NCBI GenBank assembly: GCA_014983025.1 | Contig: JADCLP010000001.1 | Span: 372,001 to 436,000, forward strand | DNA from: Erythrobacteraceae bacterium E2-1 Yellow Sea | GTDB lineage: Bacteria; Pseudomonadota; Alphaproteobacteria; Sphingomonadales; Sphingomonadaceae | Direction: 5' to 3' | DNA: 64,000 bases | Shown: in pieces, positions 20,519 through 30,278 of the stretch | Position numbering within the stretch: the first letter of the stretch is position 1 | How the letters are laid out: each line of letters starts with the position of its first letter | Program-made: the position numbers and the translations under genes | Notes under the pieces: model-generated | Seen by the model: only the letters and a program-made list of their open reading frames with translations | The model's database searches: none | Told to the model about the DNA's origin: nothing

Positions 20519-21811
20519 ATGAAGGATTTCGGACGCTCGGACGATCCGCGCGTCCAGGCGCAGCTTGACAGGCTGGCAGCTTTGACTGTTCCACAGGGGC
20601 GGCTGGGGCTGGATACAATTCGCGCGTTGATGGAACGATTGGGCAATCCCCATCGCAAACTACCACCCGTTTTTCATGTAGCCGGAACCAATGGCAAAGG
20701 ATCAACTTGCGCTTTCCTGCGTGCCATTCTGGAGGCGGAGGGGTACCTAGTCCATGCAACCACCAGCCCGCATCTGGTGCGTTACAATGAACGTATCCGG
20801 CTAGCTGGTGAACTGATTTCGGACGCAGCATTGGCTGCGTTGTTGAAAGAGGTTCTCGATGCTGGAGAGGATCTGGCACCCAGCTTCTTCGAAGTCACCA
20901 TCGCCGCTGCCTTCCTCGCTTTCAGCCGCACATTCGCCCAAGCCTGCGTGGTTGAAGTGGGCCTTGGCGGTCGGTTTGACGCTACCAACATACTGGAACC
21001 AGACGTCCTTGCTGCATGCGGGATTGCCGCACTGGGAATTGACCACGAACGGTTCCTGCTTGCACCAGAGGATGGCGTACCAGAACAACCATTGGCCCGG
21101 ATCGCATTTGAAAAGGCAGGCATTGCCAAGCCCGGCGTCCCGCTGGTGTCGCTGGATTATCCGGCTGACGCGATGGAAGAAATTGTCAGTGCAGCCAACC
21201 GCATGAATGCCCCCCTAATGATGCGCGGTGATGGTTGGGATGCGTCAGTTGATGAAAGACTGACCTATCGTGACAGTAAAGGCGAGCTCACTCTTCCTCT
21301 CCCCAGCTTGCCCGGCCCGCATCAGCCTGAAAATGCTGCACTGGCCGTGGCTTTGCTGCGGCATCAGCACAAGGTTCAGGTTTCCGCACAGGCAATGGTG
21401 CAAGGCATCACCAGCGCCACATGGCCCGCGCGACTGCAAAAGCTAAATCCCGGTCCGCTTATCGGCGCGCGTGAGGTTTGGCTGGATGGCGGGCACAATC
21501 CCAATGCGGCCGCAACGCTGGCGCGCCATTTTTCCGGGCAGAATGTGCATCTGGTGATCGGCATGATTGCGGGGAAGGACCCGAGTGGTTTTATGGAAAC
21601 ATTGAACGATATTCCCGCCAGTATCACCGTAGTTCCTGTGCCCGGCCATGATTGGTTTGATGCGACCTACTTCGGAACTGATGCCGCCAGCGCGCCAGAT
21701 ACTCCAACAGCCCTCACCGCTCTGCCGGATGACGGCTTGCCCGTGCTGATCGCAGGCTCACTTTACCTGGCCGGCGAAGTCTTGCGGCTGAACGATGAGC
21801 TTCCCGATTAA
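20519..21811 (+). CDS. folC: Bifunctional folylpolyglutamate synthase / dihydrofolate synthase
   Basis: FolC adds glutamate to dihydropteroate and to folates using ATP. The 430-residue Mur-ligase-like protein has the P-loop GTNGKGST at 56-63, the omega-loop region TSPHLVRYNERI near 81-92, EVGLGGRFDATN near 147-158 and the C-terminal DGGHNPNA near 321-328. Its stop shares the palindrome TTAA (21808-21811) with the stop of the convergent ampG gene, so the two end on the same four bases. Confidence 0.95.
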   Translation: MKDFGRSDDPRVQAQLDRLAALTVPQGRLGLDTIRALMERLGNPHRKLPPVFHVAGTNGKGSTCAFLRAILEAEGYLVHATTSPHLVRYNERIRLAGELISDAALAALLKEVLDAGEDLAPSFFEVTIAAAFLAFSRTFAQACVVEVGLGGRFDATNILEPDVLAACGIAALGIDHERFLLAPEDGVPEQPLARIAFEKAGIAKPGVPLVSLDYPADAMEEIVSAANRMNAPLMMRGDGWDASVDERLTYRDSKGELTLPLPSLPGPHQPENAALAVALLRHQHKVQVSAQAMVQGITSATWPARLQKLNPGPLIGAREVWLDGGHNPNAAATLARHFSGQNVHLVIGMIAGKDPSGFMETLNDIPASITVVPVPGHDWFDATYFGTDAASAPDTPTALTALPDDGLPVLIAGSLYLAGEVLRLNDELPD

Positions 21812-23133
21812 GGTTGTTCCTTACCCGCCGTACCCATGGCCGCATCGACCAGCCCGGCACGCATCATCCACCAGAACAACACGATCCCCGGCAAGGCCAG
21901 AATTGTGGTGAGCAGGTAGAAATTGACGTAGCCCACCGCCTCTATCAGCGATCCCGCCGTCGTCCCGGTCAACAGGCGGCCCACTATACTCGCGCCTGCG
22001 CTGATCAGCGCATATTGCGCGGCGGTAAAGCGCAGATCGCATAGAGCAGAGAAATAGGCGACCACCACGACCCCGCCGTACCCGCTGGCGAAATTCTCAA
22101 ACCCGATTGCGCCAGCCATGCCCCAGTTGGAATGGCCCGCGGCCGCCAGTGCGGCAAAGCTGACATTGGAAATCGCCATCAGGATCAGCGCAATCAAAAC
22201 AGATCGTTTCAACCCCAGCTTGGCATAGATAATCCCGCCGACGAAAACGCCCACGATCAACGCCCAGAAACCCACACCCACATCGTAAAGCGCGATCTCA
22301 TCATTGCTGAAACCCAGATCATCAAACAGCAGGCGGAAGGTGAGATTGGCCAGCGTATCGCCGATCTTGTGAACCAGGATGAAGAGCAGCACCAGCCATG
22401 CACCTGACCGCTGGAAAAACTCCACAAATGGCCCGGCGATCGAAGCCCAGACTTCAGCAAAACCGCGCTTCGCATGGGTAACTGCATGCCTTGCAGGTTC
22501 GCCCAATATCAGCGCGGTCAGCATGGCGGGAAGCGCAAAGATCGCGCATACGGCATAAGCCCAATCCCAGCCCATGCGGCCAGCCACCACCAGCGCCAGA
22601 GCACCCGCCGCCGCTGCCCCGATACGCCAGCCATATTGGCTCATCCCTGAACCCGTGCCAAGTTGGTACGGCTTCAATGTCTCGATCCGATAAGCATCGA
22701 TCACAATGTCAAAAGTCGCCCCGGCCAGCCCCAGCAGAACTGCGGAGGTGGCAGTCCAAATGATGTCAGCCTTGGGATCAGCCAGCGCCAAATTGACCGT
22801 GGCAGCCATTACAAGCAATCCAGCCACGATCATCCAACTGACCCGCTGCCCCAACCGCCCCAGCAGTGGCAGGCGTGCACTGTCAATGATCCACGCCCAA
22901 AGCGGCTTCAGATTGTATACGAAGAAGGCCAGAGTAAAGGCAGTGATGGTCGATTTTTCAATGCCATCTTGCGCCAAGCGGGTCGTCAACGTCGCGGCAA
23001 GCAGCGCGAACGGAAAGCCGGATGAAACGCCCAAAAAGAACGCAGCCAGCGATTCCTTCTCAAGATAGGGTTTGAAGGAATCCCAAAGCCCGCGACGTTG
23101 TGCCGGAACGCTCTGCTCCATTCCTTCAGACAT
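21808..23133 (-). CDS. ampG: AmpG-family muropeptide MFS transporter
   Basis: AmpG-type permeases import GlcNAc-anhydroMurNAc peptides released from the cell wall for recycling. The 441-residue protein has 12 or more membrane segments and the family opening (FFLGVSSGFPFALLAATL near 32-49), followed by KPLWAWIIDS near 76-85 and FDIVIDAYRIE near 139-149. ATG 23133 follows GAGGA; a GTG five codons upstream is less likely. Substrate is inferred from family only. Confidence 0.85.
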   Translation of the reverse strand: MSEGMEQSVPAQRRGLWDSFKPYLEKESLAAFFLGVSSGFPFALLAATLTTRLAQDGIEKSTITAFTLAFFVYNLKPLWAWIIDSARLPLLGRLGQRVSWMIVAGLLVMAATVNLALADPKADIIWTATSAVLLGLAGATFDIVIDAYRIETLKPYQLGTGSGMSQYGWRIGAAAAGALALVVAGRMGWDWAYAVCAIFALPAMLTALILGEPARHAVTHAKRGFAEVWASIAGPFVEFFQRSGAWLVLLFILVHKIGDTLANLTFRLLFDDLGFSNDEIALYDVGVGFWALIVGVFVGGIIYAKLGLKRSVLIALILMAISNVSFAALAAAGHSNWGMAGAIGFENFASGYGGVVVVAYFSALCDLRFTAAQYALISAGASIVGRLLTGTTAGSLIEAVGYVNFYLLTTILALPGIVLFWWMMRAGLVDAAMGTAGKEQP

Positions 23134-23313
23134 AAAATTATTCCTCACATTAGGCCGGCGCAGACACTACCGGAAGAACATGGTAATAAGAACGCCATGT
23201 TGAATGTCGGCAAGCTAAAATCGCCACTTATCAGCTATTTTCCTGCTTCTGCATGCATCACCAACGTCGAACAGCGATTGCGCATGGCGTAAACAAGGCC
23301 TAACCCGCTGCTT

Positions 23314-24075
23314 ATGTCTGATGCCCCCCGCCCCGAAGGTGAGCGTATCGCCAAATTGCTTGCCAGGGCTGGCGTCGCTAGCCGGCGCGAAGTGGAACGC
23401 ATGATCGCCGATGGCCGTGTGGCAATTGGCGGGCTAGTGCTGGAAACCCCGGCGACCATTTTGAAGGATCTGTCTGGCGTTACAGTGGATGGCAAACCTG
23501 TCGCCAAGCCAGAGCCGACACGTCTTTTCGCTTTCAACAAGCCGACCGGGCTGCTCACTGCGGAAAGCGACCCCAAGGGACGCCCTACAATCTACACTGC
23601 TCTTCGCAATGCCCTGCCCAAAAAGACGCCCCGCCTTATGCCCGTTGGGCGGTTGGACATGAATACCGAAGGGCTGCTGTTGCTGACCAATGATGGCGAA
23701 TTGAAACGGCAGATGGAACTGCCTTCAAGCGGAATCCCTCGCACTTACCGCGCGCGGACCTTTGGCGATATCACTCAAGAACAGCTGGAAGATCTGATTG
23801 AGGGGATTGAAATTGACGGTATCCAATATGGCAACATCGATGCCAATCTGGAACGCAGCACTGGCCGCAATCAATGGATCGAAGTCACGATTACAGAGGG
23901 CAAAAACCGCGAAATTCGCCGGGTTCTGGAACATCTGGGCCTTCAGGTCAGCCGTTTGATCCGCACTGCCTATGGCCCATTTGAGCTGGAAGATCTGGCC
24001 CGTGGTGCAGTACGCGAAATACGCAGCCATGAATTGGGCCGTTTCCGTAGTCAGCTGAAAAACCACTTCAACTGA
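23314..24075 (+). CDS. RsuA/RluB-family rRNA pseudouridine synthase
   Basis: This 253-residue enzyme makes pseudouridine in rRNA (16S or 23S; not resolved here). It has an N-terminal S4 RNA-binding domain (about 9-60, LLARAGVASRREVERMI) and a catalytic domain with GRLDMNTEGLLLLTNDG near 112-128, where Asp115 is the nucleophile; EGKNREIRRVLEHLG follows near 192-206. The final base of its stop is the first base of the rsmD start (TGATG), so the pair is co-translated. Confidence 0.93.
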   Translation: MSDAPRPEGERIAKLLARAGVASRREVERMIADGRVAIGGLVLETPATILKDLSGVTVDGKPVAKPEPTRLFAFNKPTGLLTAESDPKGRPTIYTALRNALPKKTPRLMPVGRLDMNTEGLLLLTNDGELKRQMELPSSGIPRTYRARTFGDITQEQLEDLIEGIEIDGIQYGNIDANLERSTGRNQWIEVTITEGKNREIRRVLEHLGLQVSRLIRTAYGPFELEDLARGAVREIRSHELGRFRSQLKNHFN

Positions 24076-24614
24076 TGCGGGTTATTTCCGGCCAATGGCG
24101 CGGGCGTAAGCTGGCAGCGCCAAAAGGGGATGCAACCCGCCCCACAGCCGATCGCACACGCGAAACTCTGTTTTCCATGCTCACCAGCAGGCTTGGTTCT
24201 TTCGATGGGCTTTCTGTGGTTGACCTGTTTGCCGGATCTGGTGCGTTGGGTCTGGAGGCACTTTCACGCGGTGCAGCCAGTTGCCTTTTCGTGGAACAGG
24301 AAAAGTCTGCACAGGACGCTATCCTTGCCAATATCCGCACTTTGGGTGCATCTGGCACATCGCTTAACAAGGGGTCTGTCATGTCGCTTGGCCCCGTTCA
24401 GCAACCCTATGACCTGATCCTGCTCGATCCGCCATATGACACTGGCGCAGGCGCCGTGGCGCTGGACCGACTGCTGCGGCTAGGCTGGATTGGCGATGCG
24501 ACATGGATGGCAGTGGAAACTGGCGCAAAAGAGAGCGTGAATGTTGCAGGACTGGAAGTCGATGCCGAACGAAAGGTGGGCAAGGCCAAATTGACTCTGC
24601 TCACACGTGTCTAG
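24075..24614 (+). CDS. rsmD: 16S rRNA (guanine(966)-N(2))-methyltransferase
   Basis: RsmD methylates G966 of 16S rRNA in the 30S subunit. The 179-residue protein has the opening MRVISGQWRGRKL, RPTADRTRETLF near 22-33, SAM-binding DLFAGSGALGLEALSRGA (50-67) and the catalytic DPPY at 118-121. Length and motifs are normal for the family. Confidence 0.94.
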   Translation: MRVISGQWRGRKLAAPKGDATRPTADRTRETLFSMLTSRLGSFDGLSVVDLFAGSGALGLEALSRGAASCLFVEQEKSAQDAILANIRTLGASGTSLNKGSVMSLGPVQQPYDLILLDPPYDTGAGAVALDRLLRLGWIGDATWMAVETGAKESVNVAGLEVDAERKVGKAKLTLLTRV

Positions 24615-24651
24615 TCGATACAGATTGGCAGGGCTTGCGACACGCGCCGAT

Positions 24652-24666
24652 GTTCTCTAACTGTTC
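24652..24666 (+). promoter_or_regulatory. LexA (SOS) box upstream of uvrD
   Basis: GTTC (24652-24655), seven bases, GTTC (24663-24666): an exact match to the alphaproteobacterial LexA box GTTC-N7-GTTC. It ends 8 nt before the helicase start codon, so LexA bound here would block transcription or translation start. A second exact match lies upstream of recA. Confidence 0.8.
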
Positions 24667-24674
24667 ACATCTTC

Positions 24675-26984
24675 ATGAGTGACAACACCCCCCTCCCCAC
24701 CGCACCTGGAAAAGCGCCAGTTCCTGCCTATGCCCAGCGGCTGAATCCGCCCCAGCGTGAGGCAGTTCTGACCACGGAAGGGCCAGTACTGATGCTGGCA
24801 GGGGCCGGTACCGGTAAAACGGCGGCGCTAACTGCGCGGCTGGCACATCTTGTGGCAACTGGTCGCGCCTGGCCAAGCCAGATCCTGTGCGTGACCTTCA
24901 CCAATCGTGCCGCACGCGAAATGCGTGAACGGGTGGCAGGTCATTTGGGTGAGACGGTGGAAGGCATGCCGTGGCTGGGCACTTTCCATTCCATCTGCGC
25001 CAAAATGCTGCGACGCCATGCGGAACTGGTTGGACTGGAATCGAATTACACCATCATCGATACAGATGATCAGTTGCGGCTGCTGAAGCAGTTGATCACG
25101 GAAAATGATCTGGATGAAAAACGTTGGCCGGCACGCCAGCTGGCCGGATTGATAGATCGATGGAAGAATCGCGGCCTGAACCCGGATGATCTGGATGCGG
25201 TGGAGAATGAAGCTTACGCCAATGGTCGCGGCCAGCAATTCTATGACTTGTACCAAAAACGCCTCAAGGCGCTGAACGCCTGTGATTTTGGCGATCTGAT
25301 GCTGCATATGCTGAACATCTTTAGGCGAGAGCGGGATGTGCTGGAACGGTATCAGCAGCAGTTCCGCTATATTCTGGTGGACGAATATCAGGACACCAAC
25401 GCCGTCCAATATCTCTGGCTGCGGTTGCTGGCACAGGCGCACAAGAATATCTGCGTTGTCGGTGATGATGATCAATCCATCTATTCCTGGCGTGGGGCCG
25501 AAGTTGCCAATATCCTGAAGTTTGAAAAGGATTTCCCCGGCGCCAAAGTGGTCAAGCTGGAACAGAATTACCGTTCCACCCCGCATATTCTGGGCGCAGC
25601 ATCCGGCTTAATCCGCAGCAATAGCGAGCGGCTGGGCAAGACGCTTTGGACTGAACTGGACCATGGCGAAAAGCTGCGCGTTATCGGCGTATGGGATGCG
25701 CCTGAAGAAGCGCGCCGCGTGGGTGAAGAGATTGAGCGGTTGGAGCGCGAAGGTGCCTCGCTCAACCAAGTCGCCATTCTGGTGCGTGCGCAATATCAGA
25801 CGCGTGAATTTGAAGACCGGTTTATCCAGATCGGCATCAATTACCGCATCATTGGCGGTTTCCGTTTCTATGAACGCGCCGAAATCCGCGATGCCCTCGC
25901 CTATCTGCGGGTCATAGCCCAACCACAGGATGATCTGGCGTTTGAGCGGATATACAACCAGCCCAAGCGGGGGTTGGGTGCCAAGACGCTGGAAAAGATG
26001 CACCAGCACGCGCGGCGTACCGGCCTGCCGCTGGCCGCGGCATCGCTGCAACTGGCAAACAGCGATGAATTGCCCGTGCGTGCCGCAGGGACAATTGGTG
26101 GGATGATGCGGCAATTCCTGCATTGGCGCGAACAGGCAGAACTGATCACTCCGGCCGACCTGCTGCGTATGGTGCTGGACGAATGTGGCTATAATGAAAT
26201 GCTGCAGAAAGAACGCACGACAGAAAGCGCCGGTCGGCTTGAAAACCTGTCAGAACTCGCTCGTGCGATGGAAGAATATGAAACGCTGGGCGACTTTCTG
26301 GAGCATGTATCGCTCGTCATGGACAATGATGCAGCCAGTGATGAGGAAACCGTCACGATCATGACAATGCACGCAGCGAAGGGGCTGGAATTTGACCATG
26401 TCTTCCTGCCCGGCTGGGAAGAGGGTGTTTTCCCCAGCCAGCGCGCGCTGGATGAAGGCGGGCTGGCCAGCCTGGAAGAGGAACGCCGGCTTGCCTATGT
26501 CGCCATCACCCGCGCACGGCGGCGATGCACCATCCTGCATGCTGCCAATCGCCGCATATACGGCCAATGGACCAGTTCCATCCCAAGCCGCTTTATTGAG
26601 GAATTACCGGTCGAGCATATCGATCAGGAAACCACTCTCACAGGTGGCAAATCGCTGTGGCAGGCAAATTGGAGCGAGCAGGATGATCCCTTCGCACATG
26701 TCTCGCAAACCCGGCCAGACCGCAGCGGCAACCGCGGGCCAGGTTGGCAGCGCGCCCTATCCACCGGGTTTGAAACACGCCCCGCTCGCGTGAAGGAGAG
26801 CACCCGCAGTGTAGCCAGTTTTGCGGCCAAGCCACGCACTGATATTGCGCTGGGTCAGCGCGTGTTCCACGAAAAATTCGGCTATGGCGTGATCACCGAT
26901 CAGGAAGGTAACAAGCTGGAGATCGAGTTCGAACAGGCTGGAACGAAACGTGTGATCGACAGTTTCGTGAAGCTGGCAGAATAA
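24675..26984 (+). CDS. uvrD: UvrD/PcrA-type DNA helicase (superfamily 1)
   Basis: This ATP-dependent 3'-5' helicase acts in nucleotide-excision and mismatch repair. The 769-residue protein has the Q-motif LNPPQREAV near 23-31, Walker A AGAGTGKT at 42-49, the Walker B LVDEYQDTN near 235-243, DDQSIYSWRGA near 264-274 and, near the end of the motor, MTMHAAKGLEFDHVFLPG near 560-577 and ERRLAYVAITRAR. The C-terminal tail (VFHEKFGYGVITDQEG) is the small Tudor-like domain of PcrA/UvrD that contacts RNA polymerase. A LexA box sits just upstream. Confidence 0.95.
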   Translation: MSDNTPLPTAPGKAPVPAYAQRLNPPQREAVLTTEGPVLMLAGAGTGKTAALTARLAHLVATGRAWPSQILCVTFTNRAAREMRERVAGHLGETVEGMPWLGTFHSICAKMLRRHAELVGLESNYTIIDTDDQLRLLKQLITENDLDEKRWPARQLAGLIDRWKNRGLNPDDLDAVENEAYANGRGQQFYDLYQKRLKALNACDFGDLMLHMLNIFRRERDVLERYQQQFRYILVDEYQDTNAVQYLWLRLLAQAHKNICVVGDDDQSIYSWRGAEVANILKFEKDFPGAKVVKLEQNYRSTPHILGAASGLIRSNSERLGKTLWTELDHGEKLRVIGVWDAPEEARRVGEEIERLEREGASLNQVAILVRAQYQTREFEDRFIQIGINYRIIGGFRFYERAEIRDALAYLRVIAQPQDDLAFERIYNQPKRGLGAKTLEKMHQHARRTGLPLAAASLQLANSDELPVRAAGTIGGMMRQFLHWREQAELITPADLLRMVLDECGYNEMLQKERTTESAGRLENLSELARAMEEYETLGDFLEHVSLVMDNDAASDEETVTIMTMHAAKGLEFDHVFLPGWEEGVFPSQRALDEGGLASLEEERRLAYVAITRARRRCTILHAANRRIYGQWTSSIPSRFIEELPVEHIDQETTLTGGKSLWQANWSEQDDPFAHVSQTRPDRSGNRGPGWQRALSTGFETRPARVKESTRSVASFAAKPRTDIALGQRVFHEKFGYGVITDQEGNKLEIEFEQAGTKRVIDSFVKLAE

Positions 26985-27011
26985 CGAATTCGCACCTAGG
27001 TTCGGGTCAAC

Positions 27012-28058
27012 ATGTCCGCACGCCTCGTCCAGATATACCTGCCCGAAACCCATATCTCCCTTCTGGAGGAGATACTTCCACTCCATTCACGCAGATTCTG
27101 GCGCGAAACCGTACCCGGCGGGCAGGAGAAATATTGCTGCATTGTCCAGCAGCGTTACACTGAAAGGCTGTTACAGGATCTGGAACAAGCCTTCACTGCC
27201 GCACCTTCCTTCACCGCGATCGTAGAGCGATTGGAGGCGGTCGTTCCCCCGGTAGAGGAAACCGCTGAGACAGAACTGCCAGCCCGGTCTGAGGTGCCGC
27301 CACCGACAGCATTGGAACGGTTCTTCAGCCGTGATCGTCTCAGCACGGATGAGTTGTATGACGATATAGAGGAAAGCCTACATATTCGGCCCAGCTACCT
27401 GCTGACGGTGACATTGTCCGCCATTATTGCTGGCCTGGGCATGCACAGCGGGCAGGTGGCTGTAGTGATTGGGGCAATGATCATTGCGCCCCTGCTGGGG
27501 CCTACCATGGGTATTGCGCTGGCCGCGACAGTTGGGAACGGCAAGCTTGGTCGTCAGGCTGCAACTACGCTGGCGACTGGTTGCCTGTTCGCAGCGCTGG
27601 CCGGTTTTGCATTGGGCAATCTGATGACGATTGACCCGATGGCAACAGAATTGCGCAACCGCACGATTGTCCAGCCCGCAGATGTTGCGCTTGCCCTTGC
27701 CTGCGGTGCGGCGGGCGTCCTGGCCTTCAGCCGGGGTGCCTCCCTATCGCTGGTTGGCGTGATGATTGCCGTGGCATTGGTGCCACCGCTGACCGCTGCG
27801 GGTATGTACACTGGGGCCGGATTACCCGCAGCAGGGGGCAATGCCCTGTTTCTGTTCGCGGTCAATCTGGTCTGTGTGAATGTGGCAGGCATCGCCATGT
27901 TCCTGATCCAGGGCTTGCCACCCAAAAGCTGGCGCATGACCAGCGGGATATTGGCCATCTGGGCAGTGCTGCTGATAATACTCACTTCAATGATGGCGGG
28001 CCGGATTTTTTTCGGACTGGGTTCGCTGGAGACAATGATTGGCCATTTGACACCCTAG
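27012..28058 (+). CDS. DUF389 / TIGR00341 family membrane protein
   Basis: The 348-residue protein has a soluble N-terminal part (about 1-115) and a membrane domain with seven or so segments (about 122-345) that starts IRPSYLLTVTLSAIIAGLGM and contains IGAMIIAPLLGPTMGIALA, the DUF389 signature. No transport substrate or enzymatic activity is established for the family. It follows uvrD by 27 nt and ends 6 nt from the convergent helicase gene. Confidence 0.85.
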   Translation: MSARLVQIYLPETHISLLEEILPLHSRRFWRETVPGGQEKYCCIVQQRYTERLLQDLEQAFTAAPSFTAIVERLEAVVPPVEETAETELPARSEVPPPTALERFFSRDRLSTDELYDDIEESLHIRPSYLLTVTLSAIIAGLGMHSGQVAVVIGAMIIAPLLGPTMGIALAATVGNGKLGRQAATTLATGCLFAALAGFALGNLMTIDPMATELRNRTIVQPADVALALACGAAGVLAFSRGASLSLVGVMIAVALVPPLTAAGMYTGAGLPAAGGNALFLFAVNLVCVNVAGIAMFLIQGLPPKSWRMTSGILAIWAVLLIILTSMMAGRIFFGLGSLETMIGHLTP

Positions 28059-28064
28059 GGTCAA

Positions 28065-29426
28065 TTAAACGGCACTGATATCCAGGAAGCTGGGACGCGG
28101 GCCATTCCATTCCCCTGCGGGTACCGGTTCATCGTCATGGTCATCCCGACGACCGCGGCGTGCTTCAGGCCGTTCCTTGCGCGGCGCTTTTTCGCGACGT
28201 GGCCGCTCTGATCGATCATCGTCATCATCACGACGGCGTGATCGCTTCTCTTCGCGCGGTGCCTCTTCAACCTCAGCACTTGCCGCTTTCTCAACCAGCT
28301 CCACGCGAACATCGGATTTGCCGAACACGGGCACCTTTGCCCCTGTCAGCTTTTCAACATTGGCGATGGCTTCGGCATCTTCATCTGCGACAAAGGTGAA
28401 TGCGCGGCCTTTGGCGCCTGCCCGCCCTGTGCGGCCAATGCGGTGGACATAGTCATCCGGGTGCCACGGCGTATCGAAATTGAACACATGGCTTACACCC
28501 TTGATGTCCAACCCGCGCGCAGCAACGTCTGACGCCACCAGAATATTGATTTCACCGGCTTTGAACCGGGCCAGTTCCTTGAGCCGGTTGGCCTGGTCCA
28601 TGTCCCCATGGATTTCACCGCTGGAAAAACCGTGTCGTTGCAAGCTCGTATTGAGTTCGCGTACGGTAGTCTTGCGATTGGCAAAGATAATCGCGGTTTC
28701 AACATGATCATGCCGCAACAGCCAGCGCAGCGTTTCGCGTTTTTGGCGGTTGTTCACATTGATTTTGAAGGCGGTGATGTCCTTATTGGTGGATGCCGCA
28801 CGGCTCACCTCAATCCGTTTGGGATTGTTGAGGAATTTCTTGGACAGTTTTTCAATCGGCGGCGGCATTGTGGCCGAAAACAGCAATGTCTGGCGCGTTT
28901 CGGGCAGTTTGGAGCAAATGAATTCGATATCTGGGATGAACCCCATATCCAGCATCCGATCCGCTTCGTCGATAACCAGCAACTCGCAGCCATTCAGCAT
29001 TATTTTGCCACGCTCGAACAGATCCATCAGGCGCCCTGGTGTCGCGATCAATACGTCAACACCATCTGACAAAGCCTTGACCTGATCGCCCATCTGAACG
29101 CCGCCGATCAGCAGCGCCATCTTCAGATCGTGGTTCTTGCCGTATTTCTCGAAATTCTCTGCTACCTGTACCGCCAGTTCGCGGGTCGGTTCCAGAATAA
29201 GCGAACGCGGCATCAGTGCCCGGCGGCGGCCGTTCGCCAGCACATCGATCATCGGCAGCACGAAACTGGCTGTCTTGCCTGTACCCGTTTGGGCAATGCC
29301 GATCAGGTCCTTCATCATCAGGACGGCAGGAATCGCCTCTGTCTGAATGGGCGTGGGTGTGCTGTAACCGGCGGCTTCGACCGATTGGAGCAATTCTTCG
29401 GATAGGCCGAGATCGGCGAATGTCAT
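28065..29426 (-). CDS. rhlE: DEAD-box RNA helicase (RhlE-like)
   Basis: This ATP-dependent RNA helicase remodels RNA, probably in ribosome assembly or mRNA decay. The 453-residue protein has the Q motif YSTPTPIQTEAIP (21-33), Walker A AQTGTGKT at 45-52, PTRELAVQV, ATPGRL, VIDEADRMLDMGF, SAT and HRIGRTGRAG. After the core (about 375) comes a low-complexity tail with runs of Arg, Asp and Glu (RRRDDDDDR) ending in SFLDISAV. ATG 29426 is chosen over a TTG 12 codons upstream. Confidence 0.93.
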   Translation of the reverse strand: MTFADLGLSEELLQSVEAAGYSTPTPIQTEAIPAVLMMKDLIGIAQTGTGKTASFVLPMIDVLANGRRRALMPRSLILEPTRELAVQVAENFEKYGKNHDLKMALLIGGVQMGDQVKALSDGVDVLIATPGRLMDLFERGKIMLNGCELLVIDEADRMLDMGFIPDIEFICSKLPETRQTLLFSATMPPPIEKLSKKFLNNPKRIEVSRAASTNKDITAFKINVNNRQKRETLRWLLRHDHVETAIIFANRKTTVRELNTSLQRHGFSSGEIHGDMDQANRLKELARFKAGEINILVASDVAARGLDIKGVSHVFNFDTPWHPDDYVHRIGRTGRAGAKGRAFTFVADEDAEAIANVEKLTGAKVPVFGKSDVRVELVEKAASAEVEEAPREEKRSRRRDDDDDRSERPRREKAPRKERPEARRGRRDDHDDEPVPAGEWNGPRPSFLDISAV

Positions 29427-29564
29427 GCGTTCAAGAATTTCCGGGTTTAAACGGTGCAACAATTGCCCCGTGTTGTGCAGATGCGAAATATCACGCGCCA
29501 GCGCCGCGCCCTTTGCGAAAAAACCCGCCCAAAGTCAAGGAAACGCGTCTCAGTGACGCACAAT

Positions 29565-30131
29565 TCACGGTGCGACTGGCACCAATTCGCGCATCCGCTT
29601 CAACTCGCAATTGGCACCAGCGCGTGATTGCAGCTTGTCACGATCAACGCAAAGCTTCCCATCCTTGTTCTTTTCAAGATAGAAACCTGAATAGAAATCA
29701 CGCGCCAGACAGGCCTTTTCCAACCGCGCACTAACCACACGGTGATCGCGCAAATACAGCATCAGCTGGTTACCGCTACCCGTCTGCACACCGGCAATGT
29801 TGTGTATGGGCACGCATTTTTCCATCTTGCGTTCTTCAAACCTTTGCGGCGCGGGTGCCCGCGGTAATTCTGCCATCAGATTTTGGCGGCCAGCCGGTTC
29901 ACGTGGTGAGATTCGCACAACCACCCGACGTTCGATCCTCACCTGGTTCTGAATGGGATCATCATATGGCACCAGCAGGATTTCACGTATCGTTTCATCA
30001 GGACGAGCTTCATTTGCTGTCTCAATCAACAGCGAGGTATCTTCATTCGCCGCGTCATTCGACGGCAGGTCACTGCCGCTTAATGGAATGAGCAGGGCCA
30101 CGGGGGCAAGAAGGGCGAAAATTCCCGGCAT
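29565..30131 (-). CDS. Secreted protein of unknown function
   Basis: The 188-residue protein has a hydrophobic N-terminal signal (about 1-20) and a mature part with three cysteines (KCVPIHNIAGVQ, KACLARDFYSG, ANCELKRM) and a basic character (KDGKLCVDRDKLQSR). I recall similar proteins in other sphingomonads but know no function and no named domain. It is divergent from the FAD-linked oxidase gene and 102 nt from the end of its own frame to the helicase frame limit. Confidence 0.75.
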   Translation of the reverse strand: MPGIFALLAPVALLIPLSGSDLPSNDAANEDTSLLIETANEARPDETIREILLVPYDDPIQNQVRIERRVVVRISPREPAGRQNLMAELPRAPAPQRFEERKMEKCVPIHNIAGVQTGSGNQLMLYLRDHRVVSARLEKACLARDFYSGFYLEKNKDGKLCVDRDKLQSRAGANCELKRMRELVPVAP

Positions 30132-30278
30132 ATGGTGAAGCTGTCTTATCGATCCCTGATTGTAATTTTCATGTCTTGCCCCGCCTCTTAGCAGACAGAA
30201 TTGAATGCTGGCTTAACCTCTGGTCGCTCAGACGCAAGTGCTGGTCAGCCCGATGACAATTGTGCCATAGGCGCCAGA

